A DNA stretch of 64,000 nucleotides from Thermomicrobium sp. CFH 73360. GTDB taxonomy: Bacteria > Chloroflexota > Chloroflexia > Thermomicrobiales > Thermomicrobiaceae. The stretch's first letter is position 1. Each line of letters begins with the position of its first letter. Both the position numbers and the translations under genes were made by a program. The notes under the pieces are model-generated. The model worked only from the letters and a program-made list of their open reading frames with translations. It did no database searches and was not told where the DNA came from. The stretch is from assembly GCF_023806465.1 (NCBI RefSeq), contig NZ_JAMSLS010000006.1, forward strand, positions 1-64,000, given 5' to 3'. This document shows, in pieces, positions 8,722 to 17,020 of the stretch.

Positions 8722-9740
8722 GGCTGGCCCTCCGGTGCGTGAGCTGATCCTACCACTGATGACGGTCGGTTCCGCTCGTGCGCCCCTGCGGCAGGCACGG
8801 TTCCAGCTAATCGGGCGATCGCGCGGAGCCAGCTTGAGCGCTGACCGGGGGTCAGTTCTCCACGAAACCGATAATCTGCGGCGGCGATGAACGCTGCGAG
8901 ATCGTCCAGGAGCTCCGCGAGCGCAGCGCGGCTGCGAAGGAAGTCGGACTCCAGGCCATGGCCCAAGCAGGGCTCGAGTGCAGCGCCCTCCGCGTGGGCT
9001 TCCCGCTGATGCATGAACCAGTCCCAGCAGCGGTCACGTCGCGGCGGGGCATCCAGGCAATGGGGACAGCACTCTGGAAGGGTCGCTGGCTGGGGAAGAT
9101 GCCAGGGACGACGGCCAGCTTCGTGGGTCAGCCGCTCAAGGTGCGACCAGCGCGGGCGCTCGCGCGCAACCCGCATTTCCCACTCGGCCCAGGGGAGAGC
9201 GGGAGCGAGGCGAGCGAGGGCAGCGGCATGCGGCTGGCAGAGGATGCCTGGCTGTTGGAGCAGCAGCCCGGGGTCATGCCGCGCGAGCTCGGCCGTGGCC
9301 CAAAGGAGCGTCTCCTCAGCGGCCGCAAGCCATTCGCAGACCGGGCAGGGCTCCTCAGGTGCGAGCCAACGCTCGAGCGCCTGGGAGCTGGTGCCGCTCC
9401 GATACGCATCACGGAGAATCCGCTCGAGCAGAATCGCAACACCGAAGTGGCTATGCACCGCCGCACCAGCCGGAACGAGCGCCCAGGTATGCTCCCAGCA
9501 AAAGCCGCGGGCAGCCGCCAGCCGGTCAGCGGTCATTGGATCGTTGACCTGCTCCCAGAGGAGGGACTCCAAACTGCGGCGCTCCTTTTGGGAGAGCAGG
9601 CGGCAGAGCGGACAGCCGGGCTCCGCGAACGTCTCGCGGACAGTCGCCGCAAGGTAGCGATCGAGCGAGACCCGCTGACTACGGGGAAGGAACTCGCGGA
9701 ACCGCTCGACGAACGGGCGGTGTTCGGGTGTCCGCACCAT
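8718..9740 (-). CDS. Cys-rich protein resembling DUF6062
   Basis: The 340-residue product contains several zinc-type motifs: CPLC near residue 38, FCWEH near 90, CPVC near 150, CQPH near 195 and CCPHC near 250. They look like two or three tandem copies of a CxxC plus Cx2H unit, which resembles the DUF6062 family. There is no signal peptide or membrane segment. I start it at 9740, where GAGGTG precedes ATG; the frame stays open upstream to 10001 but that part runs through the promoter and leader. It is the first gene of the five-gene MoxR operon. Its biochemical role is unknown. Confidence 0.6.
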   Translation of the reverse strand: MVRTPEHRPFVERFREFLPRSQRVSLDRYLAATVRETFAEPGCPLCRLLSQKERRSLESLLWEQVNDPMTADRLAAARGFCWEHTWALVPAGAAVHSHFGVAILLERILRDAYRSGTSSQALERWLAPEEPCPVCEWLAAAEETLLWATAELARHDPGLLLQQPGILCQPHAAALARLAPALPWAEWEMRVARERPRWSHLERLTHEAGRRPWHLPQPATLPECCPHCLDAPPRRDRCWDWFMHQREAHAEGAALEPCLGHGLESDFLRSRAALAELLDDLAAFIAAADYRFRGELTPGQRSSWLRAIARLAGTVPAAGAHERNRPSSVVGSAHAPEGQP

Positions 9741-9761
9741 GGTGCACCTCCAGACGGCAAA

Positions 9762-9798
9762 AGCCTCTGCCGGCCAGATAACTGGTCCGACAGAGGCT
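9762..9798 (-). terminator. Leader hairpin with T-run, possible attenuator
   Basis: In the 5' leader of the MoxR operon, AGCCTCTG (9762-9769) pairs perfectly with CAGAGGCT (9791-9798), with an inner CCAG/CTGG stem. On the minus strand the hairpin is followed by TTTT. It lies between the promoter at 9865-9892 and the first ATG at 9740, so it could terminate transcription early or protect the 5' end. Confidence 0.4.
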
Positions 9799-9864
9799 AT
9801 CAGCCACAATCCGGCAGTTCGGCGGCTCGTTGCCACCCGGCGAGCCTCATCGCCGTACAATTGC

Positions 9865-9892
9865 AGTATAGCATGAGAAACCTCCTTGTAAA
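9865..9892 (-). promoter_or_regulatory. Promoter of the MoxR operon
   Basis: On the minus strand, TTTACA (9887-9892) and TATACT (9865-9870) are 16 nt apart. Transcription would start near 9858, giving a leader of about 118 nt before the ATG at 9740. Confidence 0.5.
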
Positions 9893-10117
9893 GAGAGAGG
9901 AGAAGGAGGGGGAGCGCAGGGGGATCGTTCTCACCGCAACGGGAGCGCGTGCCGCCTGAAGAGCGACGTCCCGGCAGGGCGGAGAGCGCATCACCCCTCA
10001 CACCATCGCCCGCCGCGCCACAGGACGCACCCGCTCATCTCCGCCACCTGCAGAACCACCGGGTCCTCCGGCCATCCGCTCACGCGAGTCGGTGCCGGCC
10101 AGGTGTATCCCGCCCCG

Positions 10118-10146
10118 AAAAAACGGCGGGGACACTGCCCCCTGCC
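10118..10146 (-). terminator. Intrinsic terminator downstream of the amidohydrolase gene
   Basis: Read on the minus strand, GGC-A-GGGG and CCCCGCC form a stem with one bulge, followed by GTTTTTT (10118-10123). It lies about 270 nt past the amidohydrolase stop. The gap between stop and terminator (10147-10417) holds no convincing gene. Confidence 0.55.
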
Positions 10147-10389
10147 GGAAACAAGGCAAGCCTTCTCCCGCCGCATTCCCGATGGGGCCAGATTTCAGGG
10201 GCACGCGCTCTCCATGCCTCCCTCACGACCAGCTGCAGGAACCAGATCACTTGTTTGTCCCCACGCTATCCGGACGATCGGGGATGAGAGCCGTTCGCCA
10301 CGGCGAGCTGTGGATGCGCTCGGCAGCGCAGCAGAGCGTTGTCCCCTCCCTCTGCTTGAACGGAAGGACAACATACCATCGCTCTCCAA

Positions 10390-10411
10390 GATTCCCGAAG
10401 GATTCCCGAAG
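10390..10411. repeat. Perfect 11-bp tandem duplication
   Basis: GATTCCCGAAG occurs twice in a row (10390-10400, 10401-10411), just beyond the stop of the amidohydrolase gene. It is probably a replication-slippage product with no evident function. Confidence 0.5.
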
Positions 10412-10417
10412 CAGCCA

Positions 10418-11296
10418 TCACGAGCCGCTTTCCGGCTGTTCCTCCAGGAGATCGGTGAGCCCCAGGAATCGCGCCGCGTTGTCGCGGAGGATCTTCGGAC
10501 GCACCGTGTCCTTGATTGGGAGCTCGGCGAACTCGCGGAGCCAGCGGTGTGGCGAAAGCATCGGGAAGTCAGAGCCGAAGAAGACCTTGTCCTGGACCAG
10601 GGAGTTCGCGTAGCGGATCACACTCTCTGGGATGTACTTGGGAGCCCAGCCCGAGAGATCCATGTAGACGTTCGGTTTGTGGCGCAGGATGGCCAGTTGC
10701 TCCTCGTGCCACGGCCAGGCGGGATGCGCCATGATGATGCGAAGCTCCGGGAAACGCGCCGCGATGTCGTCGATGTAGGGAATTGGACGTCCGTATTCCA
10801 AGCGGATACCAGCGCCACCTGGCTGTCCAGCGCCAGCCATTGTCGTGCCGCTATGGAAGAGGACAGCGAGACCGAGCCGAGCACACACTTCCCAAAGAGG
10901 AAAGAACCGGGGGTCATTTGGTGCAAAGTCCTGAACAGCGGGATGGAACTTGAGACCTTTGAGGCCAAGAGCCGCGCACTTTTCTGCTTCCAGGATCGCT
11001 TTCTTACCTTTCCAAGGATCCACTGAACCGAAACCGATATAGACATCCGGGTGCTTCTCGACCCACTGCGCGATTTCTTCGTTCGAGGCCGCGAGGCCGG
11101 TCCGTGTTTCGTCGTCAATGTCGAAAATGACAGCCATCGCATTCAGCTCACGGTACATGTCCGCCATGGCGTCCGGATGATCACTGAAGCCCTCCGGATT
11201 GGCGGGGACGTAGCGATCACGCTCCCATACCTTGGCATGTTCACCGGTACGTACGTGGACGTGGATGTCGATAACTTCCACACGTCGCGTCGTCAC
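10418..11296 (-). CDS. Amidohydrolase family 2 (ACMSD-like) metal-dependent hydrolase
   Basis: A 292-residue TIM-barrel amidohydrolase. It shows the N-terminal metal site IDIHVHV, the barrel His in GLKGLKFHPAVQ, LFHSGTT, IIMAHPAWPWH and the C-terminal FFGSDFP Asp. This is the arrangement of the ACMSD/gamma-resorcylate decarboxylase branch, which performs hydrolysis or non-oxidative decarboxylation with one divalent metal in the cytoplasm. The substrate cannot be told. The start is GTG at 11294-11296, with AGGAGGGTCAG upstream. It stands alone, with no close same-strand partner. Confidence 0.8.
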   Translation of the reverse strand: MTTRRVEVIDIHVHVRTGEHAKVWERDRYVPANPEGFSDHPDAMADMYRELNAMAVIFDIDDETRTGLAASNEEIAQWVEKHPDVYIGFGSVDPWKGKKAILEAEKCAALGLKGLKFHPAVQDFAPNDPRFFPLWEVCARLGLAVLFHSGTTMAGAGQPGGAGIRLEYGRPIPYIDDIAARFPELRIIMAHPAWPWHEEQLAILRHKPNVYMDLSGWAPKYIPESVIRYANSLVQDKVFFGSDFPMLSPHRWLREFAELPIKDTVRPKILRDNAARFLGLTDLLEEQPESGS

Positions 11297-12129
11297 CTTT
11301 CTGACCCTCCTCGTTCTCCGCGGACTTACCTGACTCTCTCATCGGTCGGCATCTCACTGTCACCGCATTGGAGCGATCGTCACAACATCAAGCACGTCGG
11401 GGCCCGCCAATGCGAGGCGCTTGATCATAGCCCCGAAGCGCCAGTCCAACGGCACAGGGCCAGTAAAAGACAACAACCTTGCCGCATGCGCCGCAGCCAG
11501 GACGAGGATGACGCGCGGCAGGGATCCAGCAAGAGCGCTGCGACAATCGAGACAGCGGGGACCGGTTCTCGTCTGGCCAGCCTCGGACGGCCTGGTGTCT
11601 GGCAGAACACCCACGAGGCAGACGAGTACCGCATCGCTCCAACGGGAAGAGGACTCGACGACGGAACCTCACCCGGCTCAGCCGTCGGTCACAAGAGCGA
11701 CAGAACACGTTGCATGCGGTACGGTCCACAATATCCAGCCTCAGTCGTTCGACCAGAACCACGCTCACCGCGAGAGCATACCCGTAGTGCTCCTCGTCAC
11801 TTTAGCACGAAGCTAAGAACCGCACAAGCAAAGCGTGGAGAGTGGAGATGGGAGGTGACCCATGGCAGGTATGCTGCTCGCTTGCAGGAGGCATGTTGTA
11901 GATGCCCTGGCCCCTTTGGACCGGACAACTCCGGTCATGGGTGGGCGCATTGCAGTCTCTCACCGAGACCTCATGGCATGCGCCAAAGCTCGACCTTGTG
12001 CTGCTGAGGCACGGTGGCAAGGGGGCCAAGAGAAGAGCGCTGGCCGGACAGCAGGCTGTGCTTCTCCCAGAGGACAAGGAAAGGCAGCCCATGCCAGAGC
12101 ATCTCTTCGTCGTTCGTGAACGCAAAGGG
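11297..12129. other. Intergenic region without a convincing gene
   Basis: This gap separates the amidohydrolase and beta-oxidation units. One 85-codon frame at 11862-12119 has a good GGGAGGTGACCC ribosome site, but its product is Ala, Arg and Cys rich without any recognisable pattern. A short TTAGC/GCTAA inverted repeat lies near 11800. I see no RNA gene. Confidence 0.3.
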
Positions 12130-12158
12130 TTGACGTCGGTGTGGCACCCCGCTATTTT
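12130..12158 (+). promoter_or_regulatory. Promoter of the beta-oxidation operon
   Basis: TTGACG (12130-12135) and TATTTT (12153-12158) are separated by 17 nt. The predicted start near 12165 gives a leader of about 120 nt before the acyl-CoA synthetase ATG at 12287. Confidence 0.6.
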
Positions 12159-12290
12159 ATGCGTGAACAAAGTGCGATCGTCTGGTCATCGGCAGGAATG
12201 CTTTCCCGCCACGAGGAGAGATCAGGCACATCGTGGGAAGAAATCCGAGCGCTGCGTGAGTACGCCAAGCGGGAGGGACAGGTCTTATGA
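12159..12290 (+). CDS. Possible small ORF coupled to the acyl-CoA synthetase gene
   Basis: A 43-codon frame ends in TGA at 12288-12290, overlapping the ATG of the acyl-CoA synthetase as ATGA. Its second half (SWEEIRALREYAKREGQVL) looks like an ordinary soluble helix rather than random translation. The ATG at 12159 directly follows the -10 box, so if that promoter is used, translation would have to begin at the internal ATG at 12198 (30 codons). It could be a leader peptide that delivers ribosomes to the next gene, or the decayed end of an older gene. Confidence 0.3.
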   Translation: MREQSAIVWSSAGMLSRHEERSGTSWEEIRALREYAKREGQVL

Positions 12291-13882
12291 ACTTGGACAC
12301 GCTCACCATCCGACACGTCCTCCTCCGAACCCAACGCTATTTCCCGCGCTCCGAAATCGTGGAACGAGTCGGTGAGGGACGCGTCTGCCGCTACCGGTAT
12401 GCTCAGCTCGCCGAGGAATCGCTGCGTCTGGCAAATGCGCTGAAAAGCCTTGGCGTTCGGGAAGGCGACCGGGTCGCGACGCTCCTTTGGAACACCTGGC
12501 CGCACCTTGTGGCCTACCTCGCGATACCGAACATCGGTGCGGTGATCCACACGCTCAACCTGCGCCTGCATCCGAACGATCTGGCATACATCGCCGAGCA
12601 TGCCGAAGATCGTGTACTGATTGTTGAAGAGTCGTTACTCCCGCTGTATGAGGGCTTTCGCGATCGGGCCCCCTTTGAGCATGTGATCGTTGTTGGTGAT
12701 GCATCCAAGGTGCCGGGCGCACTGTCCTATCAGGAACTGATCCAACAGTACGAGCCGGATGAGCGGTGCTTGGCCGAGGTGCACTGGAACACGCCCGCTT
12801 TCCTCTTGTACACGTCAGGGACGACGGGACGGCCGAAAGGCGTGCTCTACGTGCACGCGCAACTGGCACTTGCGGCGCTTGCCTTAACCTCGACCATCAC
12901 CTACTACGTCAGCAAGGACGACTCGATCCTGCTTTCGGTCCCGATGTTCCATGTGGCGAGCTGGGCACTCCCCTACGCGGGGCTGATCGTCGGAGCCAAG
13001 ATGGTGCTGCCGGGTCCGCACCCACAACCAGCTGACCTCTTGAATCTCCTCTCGGATGAGCAGGGAACATTCGTTGCAGGTGTGCCGACAGTTTGGCATG
13101 ATGCGGCAAATCTTGTGGAGCGGTATCCTGGGCGCTGGACGTTCTCGCCGCGGCTTCGCCTGATTTTGGGTGGAAGCGCGGCGCCGGAGGCGTTGATCCG
13201 ACGCTGGGAGTCGTTTGGCGTGACAGTGATTCATGGCTGGGGAATGAGCGAGGTGCTGCTCGGCCTACAGGCCCATGTGAAGCTGAGCGACTTCCCACCA
13301 GAGCGACACTATGAACTCCTCCTCAAGCAGGGGATGCCAGCACCCTTCGTTGAGGCGAAAATCCTTACCTTTGACGGGAAGGAGGCGCCCTGGGACGGAC
13401 AGACGATGGGCGAACTCCTTGTACGCGGCGCCTGGATTGCGGATTCCTACTATCGTGGTGAAAGCCCCGACTCGTTTGTTGACGATTGGCTGCGCACGGG
13501 CGACGTTGGGATCATCGACTCCGAAGGATACGTGAAGCTCGTCGATCGCTTGAAGGACGTGATCAAGTCCGGCGGTGAGTGGATCAGCACGATCGAGCTG
13601 GAGAACGCGCTGATGAGTCACCCGGCGATCGAAGAGGCCGCAGTGATCGGTGTCCCGCATGAGCGCTGGCAGGAGCGCCCGTTGGCAGTCGTTGTGCTCC
13701 GTGAGGGGAAGACAGTCACACCAGAGGAGCTTCGCGAGTACCTGCGCGAGCGCTTTGTGCGCTGGTGGGTACCAGATGCATTCGTCTTCGTCGACGAATT
13801 GCCCAAGACTTCGACCGGGAAGCTGGCGAAAGCGGTGCTCCGCGAGCGATTCTGTGATTGGAAGTGGGAGGGGAGCGAGTGA
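12287..13882 (+). CDS. Fatty acid (acyl)-CoA synthetase, AMP-forming
   Basis: The 531-residue adenylate-forming enzyme activates a carboxylic acid with ATP and CoA. Motifs in order are the ATP-binding loop LLYTSGTTGRPKG (about residue 175), GWGMSEV (about 315), DDWLRTGDVG (about 400), VDRLKDVIKSGGEWIS (about 425) and the catalytic lysine region PKTSTGKLAK near the C-terminus. Length and motifs fit medium- or long-chain fatty acyl-CoA ligases of the FadD3/AlkK type. The next two genes encode later steps of beta-oxidation and follow with a GTGA overlap and a short gap, so this is one operon. Confidence 0.85.
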   Translation: MNLDTLTIRHVLLRTQRYFPRSEIVERVGEGRVCRYRYAQLAEESLRLANALKSLGVREGDRVATLLWNTWPHLVAYLAIPNIGAVIHTLNLRLHPNDLAYIAEHAEDRVLIVEESLLPLYEGFRDRAPFEHVIVVGDASKVPGALSYQELIQQYEPDERCLAEVHWNTPAFLLYTSGTTGRPKGVLYVHAQLALAALALTSTITYYVSKDDSILLSVPMFHVASWALPYAGLIVGAKMVLPGPHPQPADLLNLLSDEQGTFVAGVPTVWHDAANLVERYPGRWTFSPRLRLILGGSAAPEALIRRWESFGVTVIHGWGMSEVLLGLQAHVKLSDFPPERHYELLLKQGMPAPFVEAKILTFDGKEAPWDGQTMGELLVRGAWIADSYYRGESPDSFVDDWLRTGDVGIIDSEGYVKLVDRLKDVIKSGGEWISTIELENALMSHPAIEEAAVIGVPHERWQERPLAVVVLREGKTVTPEELREYLRERFVRWWVPDAFVFVDELPKTSTGKLAKAVLRERFCDWKWEGSE

Positions 13883-16092
13883 TTAGGCGGATCGGTGTCG
13901 TCGGTGCTGGGTCGATGGGAGCAGCGGTCGCGGCGCTCGCCGCTTCGGCCGGACTCGACGTGGTCCTGCTTGATGTCAAGGGACAAGACGACGCCGCTGG
14001 CCCAGCACGCCGCGGTCTGCAGCGCGTCGTACAGCAGCGTGCCTTTCTCAATCCCAGCGCGATCGATCGGGTACGAGTCGGCAACGTCGAGGACGATCTC
14101 GCATGGCTCACCGAGTGCGACTGGGTGCTGGAGGCGATTATTGAGAACCGCGATGCGAAGCGTGATCTGTTCCGCCGGTTGGACGCTGTCCTTTCTCCTC
14201 AGACGATCGTGACGACGAACACCTCGACCTTCACACTAGCACAGCTCTTGCCGGCAGAACTGGGCGCATGGCGTGAGCGGTTCTTTGTCACGCACTTCTT
14301 TAATCCACCGCGTGCGCTCCTGCTCTGTGAAGTCACCGCGTTCCCGGAGGGAGAGACCACGCGCTTTGCAACCTTCGTCCGCTTCTTGGAACAACGACTG
14401 GGGCGACGCGTCCTCCTGGTGCGCGACACTCCTGGGTTCGTCGCGAACCGCTTTGGCATTTATGCCCTCGTCCATGCCGTCCGACTCACCAGCGAAATCG
14501 GGCTTGCTCCTGAAGACGTCGATGTGCTCACCGGTCCACTCTTGGGTCGACCCCGGTCGGCAACCTTCCGGACCATCGATCTGACTGGCCTGGACATCCT
14601 GGTGCTGGGGACACGCAGCCTGCAGGAGTCGACCGGGGACGATTACGCAGTACCGGATTGGATTCTTGACTTGTACCAGGCAGGACGACTCGGCGATAAG
14701 ACCGGCGGGGGAATCTTCCGCCGCGAAGGGGAGCAGCAGCTGACCTACGACCCGGTGCAACGAGCTGATCGCCTCTCTCGCCCAGCGACCATTCCGGGAC
14801 TCGAGGACCTTCTGCGTCAGCCGTTCCCACAGCGTCTGCTTGGCGCGCTTGAGTTGCCTTCTCCATACGGTGACTACGTGCGGCAGTTGCTCGGCCGCAC
14901 CTTTGGGTATGTGCTCCAGCGGACCACCGACGCAGCGCGCGACATCGCTAGTGTCGACCGAGCACTGGAGTGGGGCTTTGGCTGGGCAGCCGGCCCATAT
15001 GCCCAGATGGACTTCCTCGGTCCACAGCGCGTGCGCGCACTGCTGGCGGAGGCGGGAGTGCCAGCTGGAGAGCTCCTCACGCTGGCCGAGCGACGCGGCG
15101 GCTTCTTCCTGGACGGTCAGGTACTGGAGCCGGCGAGCGGTGAACTCGTCCCCGAGGAACGCCTCCCTTCGACACGCCGCACGCGGCAGATTCGCACGCG
15201 GGAGGCACTCGAGCGCGAGGGAGTGCGCGACCTTGGAGACGGTGTGCTCGCACTCCGCATACGGTCGCTTGAGGCATTACCGCGATCGCTCGAGGAAGCT
15301 CTGGCACGATGGCCAAGTGCGCTTGTGCTCGTTCCTGCACTCGATAGCTTTGGTTATCCATACAGTGAACTCCTCCAGCTGGCTGAATCGGGTGATCAGA
15401 CCGGACTTGAGGAGCGGCTCCGCGTGCTGCAAGCAGCGTTACACGCACTGACCCGCGTCCCAATCCCGGTCGTCGCGGCACTCGACGGTGAGGCGCGGGG
15501 TGCAGGGACAACGCTGGCTCTTTGGAGCGATGCGACGGTATCTTACCTCACTACGCCGCTTGGTTATCCGGGCGCTTTGGCCGGACTGGTACCGCTCGGC
15601 GCACTGGTGGCTCTGCGCGTGCGCAGTGAGGCCCGGGCCTCCACGCTTGCTGCCCTCCTGCGTGCAGAATTGGGAGCAGCAAGCGCGCTGACGACTCTCC
15701 TGGCTGCGGAACGGGTCGATTCGGCCCACCTGGCTGGAACACTTGGCCTCCTCGGAGACCGCTGGCTGGTAACGGTTGACCGGGACGGACTCTTGGAGAC
15801 GGCAGCCGACCTGGCACGGGCGCTGGCGCACGGCGTGCCAGTCCGGCCGCTCGCCTGGCATGAGACGTTCGCCGAGGCTGGGCAGATGACCACTGCCGGT
15901 CCTTCGCTCGCTGAGTTGGATCCGACTGCACGGAGTGTGGTTGAGACATTGGCGCGTGCGTTGCGAAGTGCCGGCACGTTGGAGGAACTCCTGCGGGCTG
16001 AGCGGGCAGCGGTCGTTGAGCTGCTCAGCCAGACGGCACTTCGGGAGAAGGCAGCCGCGACATTGCAAGCCTTGAGTGCACCACGACGGTGA
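13879..16092 (+). CDS. 3-hydroxyacyl-CoA dehydrogenase with degenerate enoyl-CoA hydratase domain (FadN-like layout)
   Basis: The start is GTG at 13879, overlapping the previous stop (GTGA) behind GGGAGGGGAGCGA; product about 737 residues. Residues 1-180 are a Rossmann domain with VVGAGSMGAAVAALAASAG and the catalytic-His region THFFNPPRALL. The C-terminal dehydrogenase domains follow (about 185-400, with RDTPGFVANRFG and GFGWAAGPYAQMD). The last 300 residues resemble a crotonase fold (VVAALDGEARGAGTTLAL), but the two catalytic Glu segments are not conserved. It should oxidise 3-hydroxyacyl-CoA with NAD; the hydratase half is probably inactive and the next gene can replace it. Confidence 0.8.
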   Translation: MIRRIGVVGAGSMGAAVAALAASAGLDVVLLDVKGQDDAAGPARRGLQRVVQQRAFLNPSAIDRVRVGNVEDDLAWLTECDWVLEAIIENRDAKRDLFRRLDAVLSPQTIVTTNTSTFTLAQLLPAELGAWRERFFVTHFFNPPRALLLCEVTAFPEGETTRFATFVRFLEQRLGRRVLLVRDTPGFVANRFGIYALVHAVRLTSEIGLAPEDVDVLTGPLLGRPRSATFRTIDLTGLDILVLGTRSLQESTGDDYAVPDWILDLYQAGRLGDKTGGGIFRREGEQQLTYDPVQRADRLSRPATIPGLEDLLRQPFPQRLLGALELPSPYGDYVRQLLGRTFGYVLQRTTDAARDIASVDRALEWGFGWAAGPYAQMDFLGPQRVRALLAEAGVPAGELLTLAERRGGFFLDGQVLEPASGELVPEERLPSTRRTRQIRTREALEREGVRDLGDGVLALRIRSLEALPRSLEEALARWPSALVLVPALDSFGYPYSELLQLAESGDQTGLEERLRVLQAALHALTRVPIPVVAALDGEARGAGTTLALWSDATVSYLTTPLGYPGALAGLVPLGALVALRVRSEARASTLAALLRAELGAASALTTLLAAERVDSAHLAGTLGLLGDRWLVTVDRDGLLETAADLARALAHGVPVRPLAWHETFAEAGQMTTAGPSLAELDPTARSVVETLARALRSAGTLEELLRAERAAVVELLSQTALREKAAATLQALSAPRR

Positions 16093-16119
16093 GGCATGTT
16101 GGGGAATGGGAGAAGTGGG

Positions 16120-16890
16120 ATGGAGCGGATACTCCGCGAAGTACAAGATGGTGTGCTGTTGCTCCGGCTGAACCGGCCGGACAAGCTCAACGCGATCGAC
16201 GAACAGATGCTGCGCGAACTGTGCACAGCCCTGGACGAGGCACGCGTGGATGACGGAGTCCGCGTCGTTGTCCTGACGGGGAACGAGCGAGCGTTTTCAG
16301 CCGGTGCGGACATTGATGGGTTTGCTCAGGTGACGGTCGAGGAATTGGCGACCAGCCGTTCCGATTTCCCGTTGTGGGACACGATCCGGCGCTTTCCGAA
16401 GCCATTGATCGCAGCCGTTTCTGGCTACGTCTTCGGTGGTGGACTCGAGTTGACGTTGGCCTGCGATCTTGTCGTTGCATCGCAGACCGCGCGCTTTGCT
16501 GCACCGGAGATTCGCATCGGTCTCATTCCAGGCGCGGGCGGAACACAGCTCCTTGCACGACGCTTCGGGAAGTACCGTGCGATGGAGCTCGTCCTCACGG
16601 GTCGGGAGTTTTCGGCCGAGGAGGCCGAACGGTGGGGACTCGTCAATGTGGTAACGACTCCCGAAGAGTACTTGACACGTGCACTCGAGCTGGCACGGCA
16701 GATTGCACAGCATTCGCCAGCAGCGGTACGAGCTGCCAAGGCTGCAATTGTGCAGGGACTTGAAATGCCGCTCGATCCGGCACTCCGCTTTGAACGGGAG
16801 CTGTTCCTGCGCGTCTTCACCACACCGGAAGCCCAAGAGGCAATCCGCAGTTTCCTCGAGCGGCGACGCGCGAAGCAACAAAGTGGCTGA
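16120..16890 (+). CDS. Enoyl-CoA hydratase (crotonase family)
   Basis: A 256-residue crotonase. It has the oxyanion-hole segment ERAFSAGADIDGF, then GYVFGGGLELTLACDLV with the first catalytic Glu and APEIRIGLIPGAGGTQLL with the second, so both catalytic residues are present. It should add water to trans-2-enoyl-CoA in beta-oxidation. I place the start at 16120 because GGGAGAAGTGGG sits before that ATG; the upstream ATG at 16096 has no ribosome site and adds eight residues without similarity. It ends close to a strong terminator. Confidence 0.85.
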   Translation: MERILREVQDGVLLLRLNRPDKLNAIDEQMLRELCTALDEARVDDGVRVVVLTGNERAFSAGADIDGFAQVTVEELATSRSDFPLWDTIRRFPKPLIAAVSGYVFGGGLELTLACDLVVASQTARFAAPEIRIGLIPGAGGTQLLARRFGKYRAMELVLTGREFSAEEAERWGLVNVVTTPEEYLTRALELARQIAQHSPAAVRAAKAAIVQGLEMPLDPALRFERELFLRVFTTPEAQEAIRSFLERRRAKQQSG

Positions 16891-16951
16891 GAACTGCTCT
16901 CAGTGAGCACGGGAGAGACGGCCTGGCATACCGATTTCGGGCCGTCTCTCC
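16887..16951. terminator. Bidirectional intrinsic terminator
   Basis: Two nested signals lie between convergent genes: a CTGAGA/TCTCAG hairpin at 16887-16903 and a perfect 12-bp stem, GGAGAGACGGCC (16912-16923) with GGCCGTCTCTCC (16940-16951). The second can end transcription from either side. Confidence 0.6.
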
Positions 16952-17020
16952 ATCCCAGGCGAACATCTCTTCGACTCGGCCCCCTGCCTGCAGTTAGAGG
17001 ACGAGAAGTGGTGGCACTGC

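Noticed and set aside
11862-12119. 85-codon frame with a good ribosome site
   Set aside because: The product is Ala/Arg/Cys rich with no recognisable pattern, and its stop leaves no link to the next gene; kept only as a note.
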